Positions 1 to 9,111 of a stretch of 64,000 nt of DNA are shown here, piece by piece. This stretch comes from Lewinellaceae bacterium (lineage in GTDB: Bacteria; Bacteroidota; Bacteroidia; Chitinophagales; Saprospiraceae), in contig JACJYB010000003.1 of assembly GCA_020636355.1 (NCBI GenBank), positions 372,001 to 436,000 of the forward strand, read 5' to 3'. Made by a program: the position numbers and the translations under genes. Below the pieces are notes generated by a model. It did no database searches. It was given only the letters and a program-made list of their open reading frames with translations, and had not been told where the DNA came from. Within the stretch, counting starts at the first letter, position 1. The number at the start of each line of letters is the position of its first letter.

Positions 1-186
1 CGAGACGGATGCCGCCGAACTGATCAGCTCCATATTGTTTTCCGCATCCATATGTACCCTGCCTGAATATTGCATTACCGGGTCTTCTGGCCTAACGTTT
101 ACCCAAGGTTTGGCCTCCCTGCATTGCAAACAAAGCGCAGCGATGCATGAGATTGCGAACATCATTTGGTAGATCCATTTTCTCAT
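1..186 (-). CDS. Lipoprotein, N-terminal fragment (possible SGNH/GDSL-type esterase)
   Basis: The gene runs off the left edge, so only 62 residues are visible. The protein starts MRKWIYQMMF and continues with a hydrophobic stretch ending in a lipobox-like LCLQC (Cys22), so it is probably a lipoprotein cut by signal peptidase II. After the Cys comes KPWVNVRPEDPVMQYSGRV, then a segment ending ELISSAASVS. The 'YSGR + D + SSAASV' pattern resembles the N-terminal beta-domain of secreted SGNH/CE2-like carbohydrate esterases, but the catalytic region is outside the window and this is only a guess. It is divergent from gltB, with 292 bp between the starts. Confidence 0.6.
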   Translation of the reverse strand, partial: MRKWIYQMMFAISCIAALCLQCREAKPWVNVRPEDPVMQYSGRVHMDAENNMELISSAASVS

Positions 187-387
187 AATGACTAAATTAA
201 AAGGTAGGCAACAAATGTTAAAATGAATTGCACTATCTCAGAGATGCACGGCCAACAATAATTTGCTGCAAAACGCATCTCACCACCGAATGTTTTATTT
301 TATTTCAACCATTTCAACGAATAGATACAAATGTTTTAAAAATTCGGCGGATTATTATGAATGGTTAAAAATACGCCATAACCATTG

Positions 388-395
388 TATCTTTG
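388..395 (+). promoter_or_regulatory. Candidate -7 box for gltBD
   Basis: TATCTTTG matches the Bacteroidota primary-sigma -7 consensus TAnnTTTG exactly. It lies 83 bp before the gltB start, implying a leader of roughly 75 nt. No clear TTG -33 element is seen at the usual distance, so this is a weak call. Confidence 0.35.
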
Positions 396-478
396 TTATT
401 GCCTTTCTTATTTTAAGTCCAATCAAAATTTAGTATCGGTTAGGTTACCGAATAGTAAGTGGTATTAAAGTTATAGAC

Positions 479-3400
479 ATGAAGGACCTCTCTGACCAGA
501 GGGGGCTTTATGTGCCTGAAATGGAAAAAGACTCGTGCGGTACAGGCTTAATCGCACAGTTAAATGGCACAAAGTCCCATCAACTCATTGAAGACGCCCT
601 TTTGATGCTCAGCAATATGGAGCACAGGGGGGCTTGTGGCTGTGAACCCAATACGGGAGACGGTGCAGGTATTTTGATCCAACTTCCGGATCTTTTCTTT
701 CGCAATTGGTGGAATGAAAGAGGCATATCGCTGCCAGATTTTGGCAATTATGCGGTGGGATTCCTTTTTTTACCAAAAGATCCGGTTGCCCAGGAAGCAA
801 GTAAGGGCGTTTTCGAATCCTGTATTTCGGAGATGAATATGGAGGTTATCGGCTACCGGCCGGTACCTACCAATCCGAATGGCCTCGGAAAAAGTGCACT
901 GGCTGTAGAACCCTATATGGAACAGATATTTCTGCGATCCAAAGAAAATCTTGAACCAAAAGTCTTCGAAAGGAAATTACTCGTCCTGCGTAAATACGGA
1001 ACACACCGGGTTCATCAGGCTGAGCCGGAACTTAAAGACTTTTTTTACCTCTGCAGTCTATCTTACAAGACCATTGTATACAAGGGTCAATTGACAACGC
1101 ATCAGCTTTCGACCTATTATCCTGATCTTCATCATCCGGATGTCATCAGTGCAATTGCCTTGATCCACTCCCGATTTTCAACCAATACTTTTCCCAAGTG
1201 GAAGCTGGCCCAGCCCTTCCGCTACATCGCGCATAATGGTGAGATTAATACCATTACCGGTAACCTAAACTGGTGGAAGGCTCGAGAAAGCCTGCTCGAG
1301 TCTTCCTTTTTCTCATCAGAGGACCTGGAGAAAATGTTGCCCATTTGTTACGAAGGACTCTCCGATTCCGGTTCATTTGACAATGTCCTCGAATTTATGT
1401 TCCTGAACGGAAGATCGTTTCCCCATGCCCTGATGACCATGATCCCCGAAGCCTGGCAGCATGATGATCTCATGGAAGACTATAAGAAAGCATTCTATGA
1501 GTATCATGAAACCATGATGGAACCCTGGGATGGACCAGCAAGCATTTGTTTCAGCGACGGCATCGTGGTTGGAGCTACGCTGGACCGCAATGGATTGCGC
1601 CCTTCCAGATACAACCTGCTGGATGACAACACGCTGATTGTAGCCTCTGAAACCGGGGCTCTTCCGGTTGACCAAAGCCGGGTAGTTTTCAAAGGGCGTT
1701 TACAGCCAGGAAAAATGTTGATTGCCGACCTCGATGAACACCGGATCATTGGGGATGCCGATTTAAAAGCCAGGGTATGTAAAAACAAACCCTACCAGGA
1801 ATGGCTGAAAGAACATAAGTTGTACCTCCGTGATCTTCCGGAAACAGATTCCGGATCCGCAACCCCGGACTATGAATGCAGTCTGATCGAACGTCAGAAG
1901 CTATTCGGATTCACCCGTGAGGACCTGAAATACTTCTTACAGCCTATGGCCAAGAGTGGTGACGAGCCCATTGGGTCTATGGGGATTGACACGCCTCTGG
2001 CCATCCTGTCCCACAAGCCTCAACATCTGGCGAATTATTTCAAGCAATTGTTTGCGCAGGTTACCAATCCTCCGATAGACCCGATCCGGGAACGAAATGT
2101 AATGTCTTTGTTCACCCATTTGGGACCAAGTGGTCAGATCCTGAAGCTTGTACCTGAAAACTGCAAGCAAATTCACCTGGACCAGCCGGTGTTATCGCGA
2201 AGTGACCTGGCCCGATTGGAGCAAACTTCGTCCAGGGGCTTTAAGATCCATCGGTTGGAAGCTGTATTCAACGCCAGCAACACACCAGGCCTTCTGGAGG
2301 CTGCCATTGAATCGATATGTGCCGAAGCCGAAATAGCTGTTCAAAATGGAGCAAATATTTTATTGGTCAGCGACGAGCTTTCCGACCATAACCACATTCC
2401 AATACCCTCATTACTAATAACCGGAGCGCTTCACCATCATCTGATTCGCAATGGTTTACGAACAAAAACCTCAATCATTACTTGTAGTGGGGATACCCGG
2501 GAGGCGCATCATTTTGCAACATTGATTGGATTTGGTGCAGATGCGGTTCTTCCCTATCTGGCTTTTGAATCCATCGAAGAACTTTACTTCTCTAATGAGC
2601 TGGACCAAAGCAAGCTGCTGGATTATTATCAGGAGAAATACATCAAGTCCATTGGAAAAGGTTTATTGAAGATCATTTCCAAAATTGGCATCTCCACATT
2701 AAAATCCTACAAAGGAGCCCAGATCTTTGAAATCATAGGAATCAACCGGGAAGTCGTTGACAAATGCTTTAAAGGCACAATAAGCCGTATAGAGGGATTG
2801 GGTTTTGACGGCATTGCCCGGGAGGCGTACGAAAAATGGGTGGAAGCCCTTCGCCCTGAAATCGAGCCGCAGCTTCCGGTAGGCGGTCTCTTCCAATGGA
2901 AAAAGGACGGAGAGTTCCACTTGTTTAACCCGCAGACCATCCACCTTCTCCAGAAAGCGACCAGAACGAACGATTATACAACTTTCCGGAAATATGCCGA
3001 CCTGATCAATGACCAGGCTACTCAGGCTTGTACGTTACGCGGCCTATTGGAATTCCAGGGACTAGAGCCTATACCCGTCAGTGAGGTTGAACCCGTGGAA
3101 AACATCCTTAAAAGATTCTCTACCGGCGCTATGTCGTTTGGCTCTATTTCACATGAAGCCCATACCACCCTGGCTATTGCCATGAACCGCATTGGCGCAA
3201 AATCCAATAGTGGTGAAGGAGGAGAAGACGAAATTCGCTTCGAACCCAAACCAAACGGTGACTGGGAGCGTTCAGCCGTGAAGCAGGTAGCCTCAGGTCG
3301 ATTTGGCGTGACCAGCTATTACCTGACCAACGCAGCCGAATTACAAATCAAAATGGCCCAGGGAGCCAAGCCTGGTGAAGGAGGTCAGCTTCCGGGGCAC

Positions 3401-5017
3401 AAGGTCGACGAATGGATAGCCCGGGTAAGGCATTCCACACCCGGTGTAGGACTTATATCTCCGCCGCCTCACCACGATATCTACTCCATTGAGGACCTGG
3501 CTCAACTTATTTTTGATTTGAAAAACTCAAATCGCGATGCCCGAATTAACGTCAAATTGGTTTCCAAAGCTGGCGTCGGTGTCATTGCTTCCGGAGTCAC
3601 CAAAGCGCATGCAGATGTGATCCTGATTAGCGGTCACGACGGTGGTACCGGGGCCTCCCCGATTACTTCAATTCGACATGCGGGATTACCTTGGGAACTG
3701 GGGGTTGCCGAAGCGCAGCAAACCCTGGTGAGAAATAAACTCAGAGACCGGGTCGTCCTGCAAACCGATGGTCAAATGCGTACCGGCAGAGACCTTGCCA
3801 TTGCGGCACTTTTAGGCGCTGAAGAATGGGGTGTCGCCACGGCAGCATTGGTCGTGGAAGGATGCATCATGATGCGTAAATGCCATTTGAATACCTGTCC
3901 GGTCGGTATAGCCACGCAGGATGAGACCTTACGGGGTCGCTTTACCGGAGACCCGGATCATGTGGTTAACTTTTTCACCTTCCTGGCCCAGGATCTTCGG
4001 GAGATCATGGCTAGCCTTGGCTACCGGACGGTCAACGAAATGATTGGACATGTGGAAAAACTTCGCTTCCGGCGGGAGGTTGGCCATTGGAAATACAATC
4101 TGGTCGATCTCAGTCCTTTGCTTATGCCGGCCAAAGCCGATGAACCCGTACATACCTTCCACTGCGTGGGACAGGATCACGGGATGGAAAACATTCTTGA
4201 CTGGCAATTATTGAAGCGGGCACAGTTGACCCTGGAGACCGGCGCCAATATCAGCAGCGTCATCGAAATCAAAAATACAGATCGAGCGGTGGGTACTTTG
4301 TTATCCAACGAAATCTCGAAAATGTATAAAAAGGAGGGCCTGCCACAGGATAGCATTGTGTTCCGTTTCCGCGGATCAGCCGGGCAGAGCTTTGGTGCTT
4401 TTGCGGCAAAGGGACTGAAATTTATCCTGGAAGGAGAAGCAAACGATTACTTTGGAAAGGGCCTTTCCGGCGCTCGCCTGGTGGTCACGCATGACCGGGA
4501 CGCTCACTTTGATCCCGGGAAGAATATTATTATTGGGAATGTTGCATTTTATGGTGCAACCTCCGGGGAAGCCTACATCAAAGGTATGGCTGGTGAACGC
4601 TTCTGCGTGCGAAACTCCGGTGTAAAAGCAGTCGTTGAAGGTGTTGGCGATCATTGTTGCGAATACATGACCGGTGGGCGTGTTGCGGTGTTGGGTAGTA
4701 CCGGGAAAAACTTTGCGGCCGGGATGAGTGGTGGCATTGCCTATGTTTACGATCCTGCAGGAACATTCCATTTACTGTGCAACCAGGAAACAGTAGACCT
4801 AGAGCCGCTTAGCCTTGAAGATCAGATAGAGTTGCGTCAACTGGTCCGTGAACATTGCTGGCAAACCAGCAGCGCGAAAGCCTTCGATATTTTAGGTGAC
4901 TGGAATGAAGAGGTCCAACATTTTGTAAAGGTGATGCCAAGAGAGTACAAACGGGTACTCGAGCAACAACTGCGAAAGTCAACCGCTGGCATCCCAACCA
5001 TTGTAAAATCTGCATAA
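479..5017 (+). CDS. gltB: Glutamate synthase, large (alpha) subunit
   Basis: This is the 1,512-residue large subunit of NADPH-type GOGAT, which makes two glutamates from glutamine and 2-oxoglutarate. Cys20 in KDSCGTGLIAQ is the expected N-terminal nucleophile of the class II amidotransferase domain, exposed once a 19-residue propeptide is removed. The middle and FMN-binding synthase domains follow, with LISPPPHHDIYSIEDLAQL and the glycine-rich SGHDGGTGASP. The 3Fe-4S cysteines are Cys1129, Cys1135 and Cys1140 in CIMMRKCHLNTCPVG. The C-terminal GXGXG beta-helix domain includes GGRVAVLG and AGMSGGIAYVYD. The length is normal for the family. gltD follows 11 bp downstream, so the two subunits are almost certainly co-transcribed. 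Confidence 0.97.
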   Translation: MKDLSDQRGLYVPEMEKDSCGTGLIAQLNGTKSHQLIEDALLMLSNMEHRGACGCEPNTGDGAGILIQLPDLFFRNWWNERGISLPDFGNYAVGFLFLPKDPVAQEASKGVFESCISEMNMEVIGYRPVPTNPNGLGKSALAVEPYMEQIFLRSKENLEPKVFERKLLVLRKYGTHRVHQAEPELKDFFYLCSLSYKTIVYKGQLTTHQLSTYYPDLHHPDVISAIALIHSRFSTNTFPKWKLAQPFRYIAHNGEINTITGNLNWWKARESLLESSFFSSEDLEKMLPICYEGLSDSGSFDNVLEFMFLNGRSFPHALMTMIPEAWQHDDLMEDYKKAFYEYHETMMEPWDGPASICFSDGIVVGATLDRNGLRPSRYNLLDDNTLIVASETGALPVDQSRVVFKGRLQPGKMLIADLDEHRIIGDADLKARVCKNKPYQEWLKEHKLYLRDLPETDSGSATPDYECSLIERQKLFGFTREDLKYFLQPMAKSGDEPIGSMGIDTPLAILSHKPQHLANYFKQLFAQVTNPPIDPIRERNVMSLFTHLGPSGQILKLVPENCKQIHLDQPVLSRSDLARLEQTSSRGFKIHRLEAVFNASNTPGLLEAAIESICAEAEIAVQNGANILLVSDELSDHNHIPIPSLLITGALHHHLIRNGLRTKTSIITCSGDTREAHHFATLIGFGADAVLPYLAFESIEELYFSNELDQSKLLDYYQEKYIKSIGKGLLKIISKIGISTLKSYKGAQIFEIIGINREVVDKCFKGTISRIEGLGFDGIAREAYEKWVEALRPEIEPQLPVGGLFQWKKDGEFHLFNPQTIHLLQKATRTNDYTTFRKYADLINDQATQACTLRGLLEFQGLEPIPVSEVEPVENILKRFSTGAMSFGSISHEAHTTLAIAMNRIGAKSNSGEGGEDEIRFEPKPNGDWERSAVKQVASGRFGVTSYYLTNAAELQIKMAQGAKPGEGGQLPGHKVDEWIARVRHSTPGVGLISPPPHHDIYSIEDLAQLIFDLKNSNRDARINVKLVSKAGVGVIASGVTKAHADVILISGHDGGTGASPITSIRHAGLPWELGVAEAQQTLVRNKLRDRVVLQTDGQMRTGRDLAIAALLGAEEWGVATAALVVEGCIMMRKCHLNTCPVGIATQDETLRGRFTGDPDHVVNFFTFLAQDLREIMASLGYRTVNEMIGHVEKLRFRREVGHWKYNLVDLSPLLMPAKADEPVHTFHCVGQDHGMENILDWQLLKRAQLTLETGANISSVIEIKNTDRAVGTLLSNEISKMYKKEGLPQDSIVFRFRGSAGQSFGAFAAKGLKFILEGEANDYFGKGLSGARLVVTHDRDAHFDPGKNIIIGNVAFYGATSGEAYIKGMAGERFCVRNSGVKAVVEGVGDHCCEYMTGGRVAVLGSTGKNFAAGMSGGIAYVYDPAGTFHLLCNQETVDLEPLSLEDQIELRQLVREHCWQTSSAKAFDILGDWNEEVQHFVKVMPREYKRVLEQQLRKSTAGIPTIVKSA

Positions 5018-5028
5018 TCATTTAGCAC

Positions 5029-6456
5029 ATGGGTGATCCTAAAGGATTTCTAAACCATACCAGGGAATTACCATCTTCCCGTGCTCCTCAAGAAAGGATT
5101 CACGACTACAAGGAGATCTACGAACCATTTCCCTTGACAAAAACCACCCAGCAGGCCGCCCGCTGTATGGACTGCGGTACACCGTTTTGCCATATGGGTT
5201 GCCCTTTGGGAAATGTAATCCCTGAATTTAATGACGCCGTGTACCAGGAGAAGTGGGAGTCTGCATTTAAAATACTGGAGTCAACCAACAACTTTCCTGA
5301 ATTTACCGGTCGGATATGTCCTGCACCCTGTGAAGGCTCTTGTGTACTGGGCATCAACCAGCCACCTGTTGCCATCGAACACATTGAAAAAAGCATCGCA
5401 GAAGTTGCCTGGGAACGTGGTTATTATCAACCCCGTGCACCACTGTCCCGAACCGGTAAAAAAGTGGCTGTGATCGGCTCCGGGCCTTCGGGACTGGCTG
5501 CCGCTGACCAGATGAACAAAGCCGGTCACACGGTCACCTTATTTGAACGTAAAGACCGGTTTGGGGGATTGCTGCGCTATGGCATCCCTGATTTTAAGCT
5601 GGAAAAATGGGTGCTGGACCGGCGGCTAAAACTGATGCAGGATAGCGGTGTAATCTTTATGCCCAACACCAATGTAGGCGTTGACATTTCAGCCGACGAA
5701 CTTGCCGCTTCATTCGATGCCATCATCCTTTGCGGGGGATCTACCATTCCCCGTGACCTGAATATTCCCGGCCGGGAGCTTGAGGGGGTCCATTTTGCGA
5801 TGGACTTTCTCGAACAAAACAATCGACGTGTGGCCGGGGATGCAGTTGATGGTGCCGGCAGGATTCATGCCGAAGGGAAACACGTTATCGTGATTGGAGG
5901 CGGTGATACCGGTTCAGACTGCGTAGGAACCTCGAACCGGCACGGTGCCGCTTCAATTACCCAACTTGAGATCATGGGTAAACCACCAACGAGCCGGACC
6001 TCAAATAATCCTTGGCCGGAATGGCCACTCATCCTGCGGACTTCATCCAGTCATGATGAGGGATGCGAGCGGCAATGGGCTGTGAGTAGTAAATCCTTTA
6101 TCGATGATGGAACGGGAAAAATTAGAGCCTTGCGCATCGTTGATATAATCTGGGCGTTAAATGAGGATGGCCGCTCTGTGCTTAAGGAAGTTCCGGGTTC
6201 TGAACGTGAATTGCCGGCTGACCTGGTATTTTTAGCTATGGGCTACCTGCACCCTCAACATCAGGGATTACTCGATGAGCTCGGGGTAACCTATGACAAC
6301 CGGGGCAATGTTTCAACCACCGACTTCCAGACAAATGTCGCCAAGGTATTTTCTGCAGGTGATATGCGTCGCGGACAATCACTGGTTGTATGGGCAATTC
6401 ACGAAGGAAGGCAAGCCGCTCAGGCCGCCCATCAGTTTCTGATGCAGGAAGCTTAA
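5029..6456 (+). CDS. gltD: Glutamate synthase, small (beta) subunit
   Basis: The 475-residue FAD- and iron-sulfur-containing partner of GltB passes electrons from NAD(P)H to the large subunit. The N-terminus carries the first cysteine group, CMDCGTPFCHMGCP (Cys46, 49, 54 and 58), and a second group in CPAPCEGSCVLGI. The FAD dinucleotide-binding motif is GSGPSGLAAADQMNKAG followed by FGGLLRYGIPDFKL, and the pyridine-nucleotide motif is VIGGGDTGSDCVGTS. The C-terminal FSAGDMRRGQSLVVWAI is typical of the family. It lies directly behind gltB in one operon. The family is also related to other Fe-S flavoprotein reductase subunits, but the gltB neighbour settles the assignment. Confidence 0.96.
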   Translation: MGDPKGFLNHTRELPSSRAPQERIHDYKEIYEPFPLTKTTQQAARCMDCGTPFCHMGCPLGNVIPEFNDAVYQEKWESAFKILESTNNFPEFTGRICPAPCEGSCVLGINQPPVAIEHIEKSIAEVAWERGYYQPRAPLSRTGKKVAVIGSGPSGLAAADQMNKAGHTVTLFERKDRFGGLLRYGIPDFKLEKWVLDRRLKLMQDSGVIFMPNTNVGVDISADELAASFDAIILCGGSTIPRDLNIPGRELEGVHFAMDFLEQNNRRVAGDAVDGAGRIHAEGKHVIVIGGGDTGSDCVGTSNRHGAASITQLEIMGKPPTSRTSNNPWPEWPLILRTSSSHDEGCERQWAVSSKSFIDDGTGKIRALRIVDIIWALNEDGRSVLKEVPGSERELPADLVFLAMGYLHPQHQGLLDELGVTYDNRGNVSTTDFQTNVAKVFSAGDMRRGQSLVVWAIHEGRQAAQAAHQFLMQEA

Positions 6457-6459
6457 TCG

Positions 6460-6467
6460 TATCTTTG
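6460..6467 (+). promoter_or_regulatory. Candidate -7 box for the uracil-DNA glycosylase gene
   Basis: TATCTTTG matches TAnnTTTG exactly, begins 3 bp after the gltD stop codon and ends 17 bp before the next start codon. The implied leader is about a dozen bases. A good -33 TTG is not visible, so the next gene may instead be read through from gltBD. Confidence 0.4.
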
Positions 6468-6484
6468 CGGAAACCGATTCCTGC

Positions 6485-7156
6485 ATGAATACTTTTGCAG
6501 AAGGCGTAATTCGTTTTCATTTATCACTTACTCCGGATTGGGCTATACCCCGGCAATATGAACTGTTATTTCCATTTGGCGCCAACGATACTCGGGAGGC
6601 ATTTACCGCATTCTACCATAAGTATTATTCAGATACCCAAGAAAGGCATTTCATATTTGGCATCAATCCTGGTCGCTTTGGCGCGGGAATCACAGGTGTG
6701 CCTTTCACGGACCCGATACGCCTAGAAAGCGTGGCCGGAATAAGTAATCCCTTTGAAAAGAAATCCGAGTTATCCAGCATTTTTATTTATCAGGTGATCG
6801 AAGCATTACAGGGATTAACCGCATTCACCCAAGCATATTACATAACGTCCCTGTGTCCGCTTGGATTCGTCAAGGCAGGTAAAAACTTTAATTATTACGA
6901 CGACAAACACCTGGCGGATGCCGTTAAGCCCCACATCATAGATAACATCAACCGGCAAATTGAATTTGGTGCACGCCGGGACAAAGCTTTTAGTCTGGGC
7001 ATGGGTAAAAATGCTCAATATTTCACCAAACTGAATGAAGAACATGGATGGTTCAAGCGTGTGATCCCCCTTCCCCACCCTCGTTGGGTCATGCAGTACA
7101 GGAGGAAACAATTGGATCAGTTTATAGCAGTTTTCAAAAATGAATGGCCAACCTGA
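6485..7156 (+). CDS. SMUG2-like uracil-DNA glycosylase family protein
   Basis: A 223-residue protein of the uracil-DNA glycosylase superfamily. The active-site region is recognisable as GINPGRFGAGITGVPFTDP (about residues 59-77), the motif of the SMUG2/DUF4918 branch known from Bacteroidota. The second conserved loop is PLPHPRWVMQYR near the C-terminus, with the His expected in motif 2. Family knowledge suggests removal of uracil or other damaged bases from DNA in the cytoplasm; this protein's substrate range is inferred. It sits 28 bp after gltD on the same strand with its own possible promoter, and converges on the M1 peptidase gene with essentially no spacer. There is no signal peptide. 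Confidence 0.8.
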   Translation: MNTFAEGVIRFHLSLTPDWAIPRQYELLFPFGANDTREAFTAFYHKYYSDTQERHFIFGINPGRFGAGITGVPFTDPIRLESVAGISNPFEKKSELSSIFIYQVIEALQGLTAFTQAYYITSLCPLGFVKAGKNFNYYDDKHLADAVKPHIIDNINRQIEFGARRDKAFSLGMGKNAQYFTKLNEEHGWFKRVIPLPHPRWVMQYRRKQLDQFIAVFKNEWPT

Positions 7157-7157
7157 A

Positions 7158-8816
7158 TCACTCCTTAGTCATCCCTAATTGTTGTACTTCTACGTAAAAA
7201 TTAGGGTCTATACTAATTCCTTTCGCATTTGGAATAGCTTCCATCGACTGCCAGTTGGATGTTGGTTTGATCCATTCAAAATTGCGGTTATCCTTGCTGA
7301 TTAAAACCGGCATCTCAAAACCAGGCACGACATCCTCCCAACGGTATTGTATCCGGCCATTATCCATTTTATAAACAAACTTGGGAATTCGGGTATCACG
7401 AAGATACTGATTAAAAAATGCCTTGAGATTCTGGCCAGTCGCATCGGCAAGAAAATCTTCAATTTGTTGGGTGGTCACGGTCTGATGATAAAAGCGGTTA
7501 TTCATGTTTCTTAAGATTTGACGCCATTTGACGTCATCATTCAACACCATTCGCAAGGTATTCAACATGTTGCCCCCTTTATAGTACATATCTCCGGATC
7601 CCGAATGATTGACCCCATAGGTGCCAATGATCGGCTCATCGTTTTGGATACGAGCGCGTGTGCCGATCACGTATTCCTGTCCGGCTTGCTTTCCGTAATA
7701 ATATTCCAGGTACAGGCTTTCAGAATAATTCGCGAAACTTTCATGGATCCACATATCGGCAATATCCTTATAGGTGATGTTGTTGGCATACCATTCGTGA
7801 GCCGACTCATGAATGATGATAAAGTCGAATTTTAAACCCCACCCCGTACCCGAGAGATCATTACCCAAATATCCATTACGGTAATGGTTACCATAAGTAA
7901 TAGAGCTCTGGTGTTCCATACCCAGATAAGGAGTTTCCACAATTTTATAACCATCTTCATAAAAGGGATACGGGCCAAACCAATATTCGAAGGCGCGCAG
8001 CATTAATTTGACCTGATTAAATTGCGACCGGGCCGGATCTTCATTTTCCCATAATGCATAATAGTTCAGGTCTAGTATACCCTTTTCGCCCTGCAGGGTA
8101 TCCTTCCAATGGACATAATCCCCGATATTAATATTGACCCCATAATTATTGATTGGATTCACCACCGCCCAGGTGTAAGTGTGCCAGCCATCGCCAACTT
8201 CTGAAACCTTGCGTAGCCTTCCATTGGACACATCCTGAAGACTATCCGGAACCGTAACCTGAATGATCATGCTGTCGACCTCATCGTACATATGATCCTT
8301 ACATGGCCACCAAACGCTTGCCCCCAGTCCCTGGCAGGAAGAAGCAATGAATGGATTTCCTGACTTATCCCGGCTCCAGGTGATCCCCCCATCCCAGGGA
8401 GGACGTCTGGCGACTCTTGGATGGCCTGCAAAAGCCAATTCAACTTCGGCCTTTTCGCCTTTATTAATCTTTCCGGGAAGGTGGATAAAATAGGCATTCC
8501 CAACCCGTTCGTAGGACAATGGTTTTTCTTCAAATTGGGCTTTTGTGATTTGCATCGGGTATTGCAGGTCAATTTGCATGACCTCCCCAGGCTCAATGGC
8601 GATGAATCCTACCACATTGGTTCCTGACAGGGTGCTGTCAGCAGGGTTTACTTTCACCGCAAGCCGATAGTAGCTCAAATCCCACCACGCCCTTTGCGGC
8701 GTTATCGATCCCCTCAATGTATCCTGATGGGTGAAAGTTTGGGCATAAATCCCTACCGGTAACAGGAATAACACAAGCTTCATGAATATTTTCATAACCA
8801 TAGGAGGTTTATACAT
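7158..8816 (-). CDS. M1 family metallopeptidase (aminopeptidase), secreted
   Basis: A 552-residue zinc peptidase of the M1 (aminopeptidase N/LTA4 hydrolase) family. The zinc motif is HESAHEW near residue 335, followed by the second glutamate in WIHESFANYSE. The exopeptidase loop reads GMEHQSS, the GMEH variant usual in Bacteroidota rather than GAMEN. A catalytic Tyr is expected in MYYKGGNML. The N-terminus has a signal peptide, and the likeliest start is the internal Met at about 8795 (MKIFMKLVLFLLPVGIYAQ), with cleavage after YAQ. It therefore probably acts in the periplasm or outside the cell, trimming peptides. No T9SS sorting domain is visible. The gene is monocistronic and convergent with the glycosylase gene. 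Confidence 0.9.
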   Translation of the reverse strand: MYKPPMVMKIFMKLVLFLLPVGIYAQTFTHQDTLRGSITPQRAWWDLSYYRLAVKVNPADSTLSGTNVVGFIAIEPGEVMQIDLQYPMQITKAQFEEKPLSYERVGNAYFIHLPGKINKGEKAEVELAFAGHPRVARRPPWDGGITWSRDKSGNPFIASSCQGLGASVWWPCKDHMYDEVDSMIIQVTVPDSLQDVSNGRLRKVSEVGDGWHTYTWAVVNPINNYGVNINIGDYVHWKDTLQGEKGILDLNYYALWENEDPARSQFNQVKLMLRAFEYWFGPYPFYEDGYKIVETPYLGMEHQSSITYGNHYRNGYLGNDLSGTGWGLKFDFIIIHESAHEWYANNITYKDIADMWIHESFANYSESLYLEYYYGKQAGQEYVIGTRARIQNDEPIIGTYGVNHSGSGDMYYKGGNMLNTLRMVLNDDVKWRQILRNMNNRFYHQTVTTQQIEDFLADATGQNLKAFFNQYLRDTRIPKFVYKMDNGRIQYRWEDVVPGFEMPVLISKDNRNFEWIKPTSNWQSMEAIPNAKGISIDPNFYVEVQQLGMTKE

Positions 8817-9050
8817 ACAAATACAATCTAACTGGCAACCTGATCGATCTAAAAGAATTACAAATTAAATGGATCCTGAGGAAGTTATCCATCTCCCATC
8901 CTAATTTCACAAAACTTACTCCGTTTTACCTTATGGATTGATGTCTCGAAATGGAAGTCAATCATTATCTGGTTAACCTATCCTCGATGCAATTTTTACT
9001 ATATCGCAGTTAATCGCAAAAACATTCCCAACCAGTGGCATTATTAGCAA

Positions 9051-9088
9051 TAAAAAAAGGCCCTGCCACTTCTTTAAGGGCAGAGCCT
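9051..9088 (-). terminator. Rho-independent terminator of the SprB-repeat gene
   Basis: On the minus strand a 10-bp stem with one G-U pair (arms at 9079-9088 and 9058-9067) is followed immediately by a run of seven T's. It begins 24 bp after the stop codon of the giant gene. Confidence 0.8.
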
Positions 9089-9111
9089 CTGTCTTTATTC
9101 CGAGATTATTC

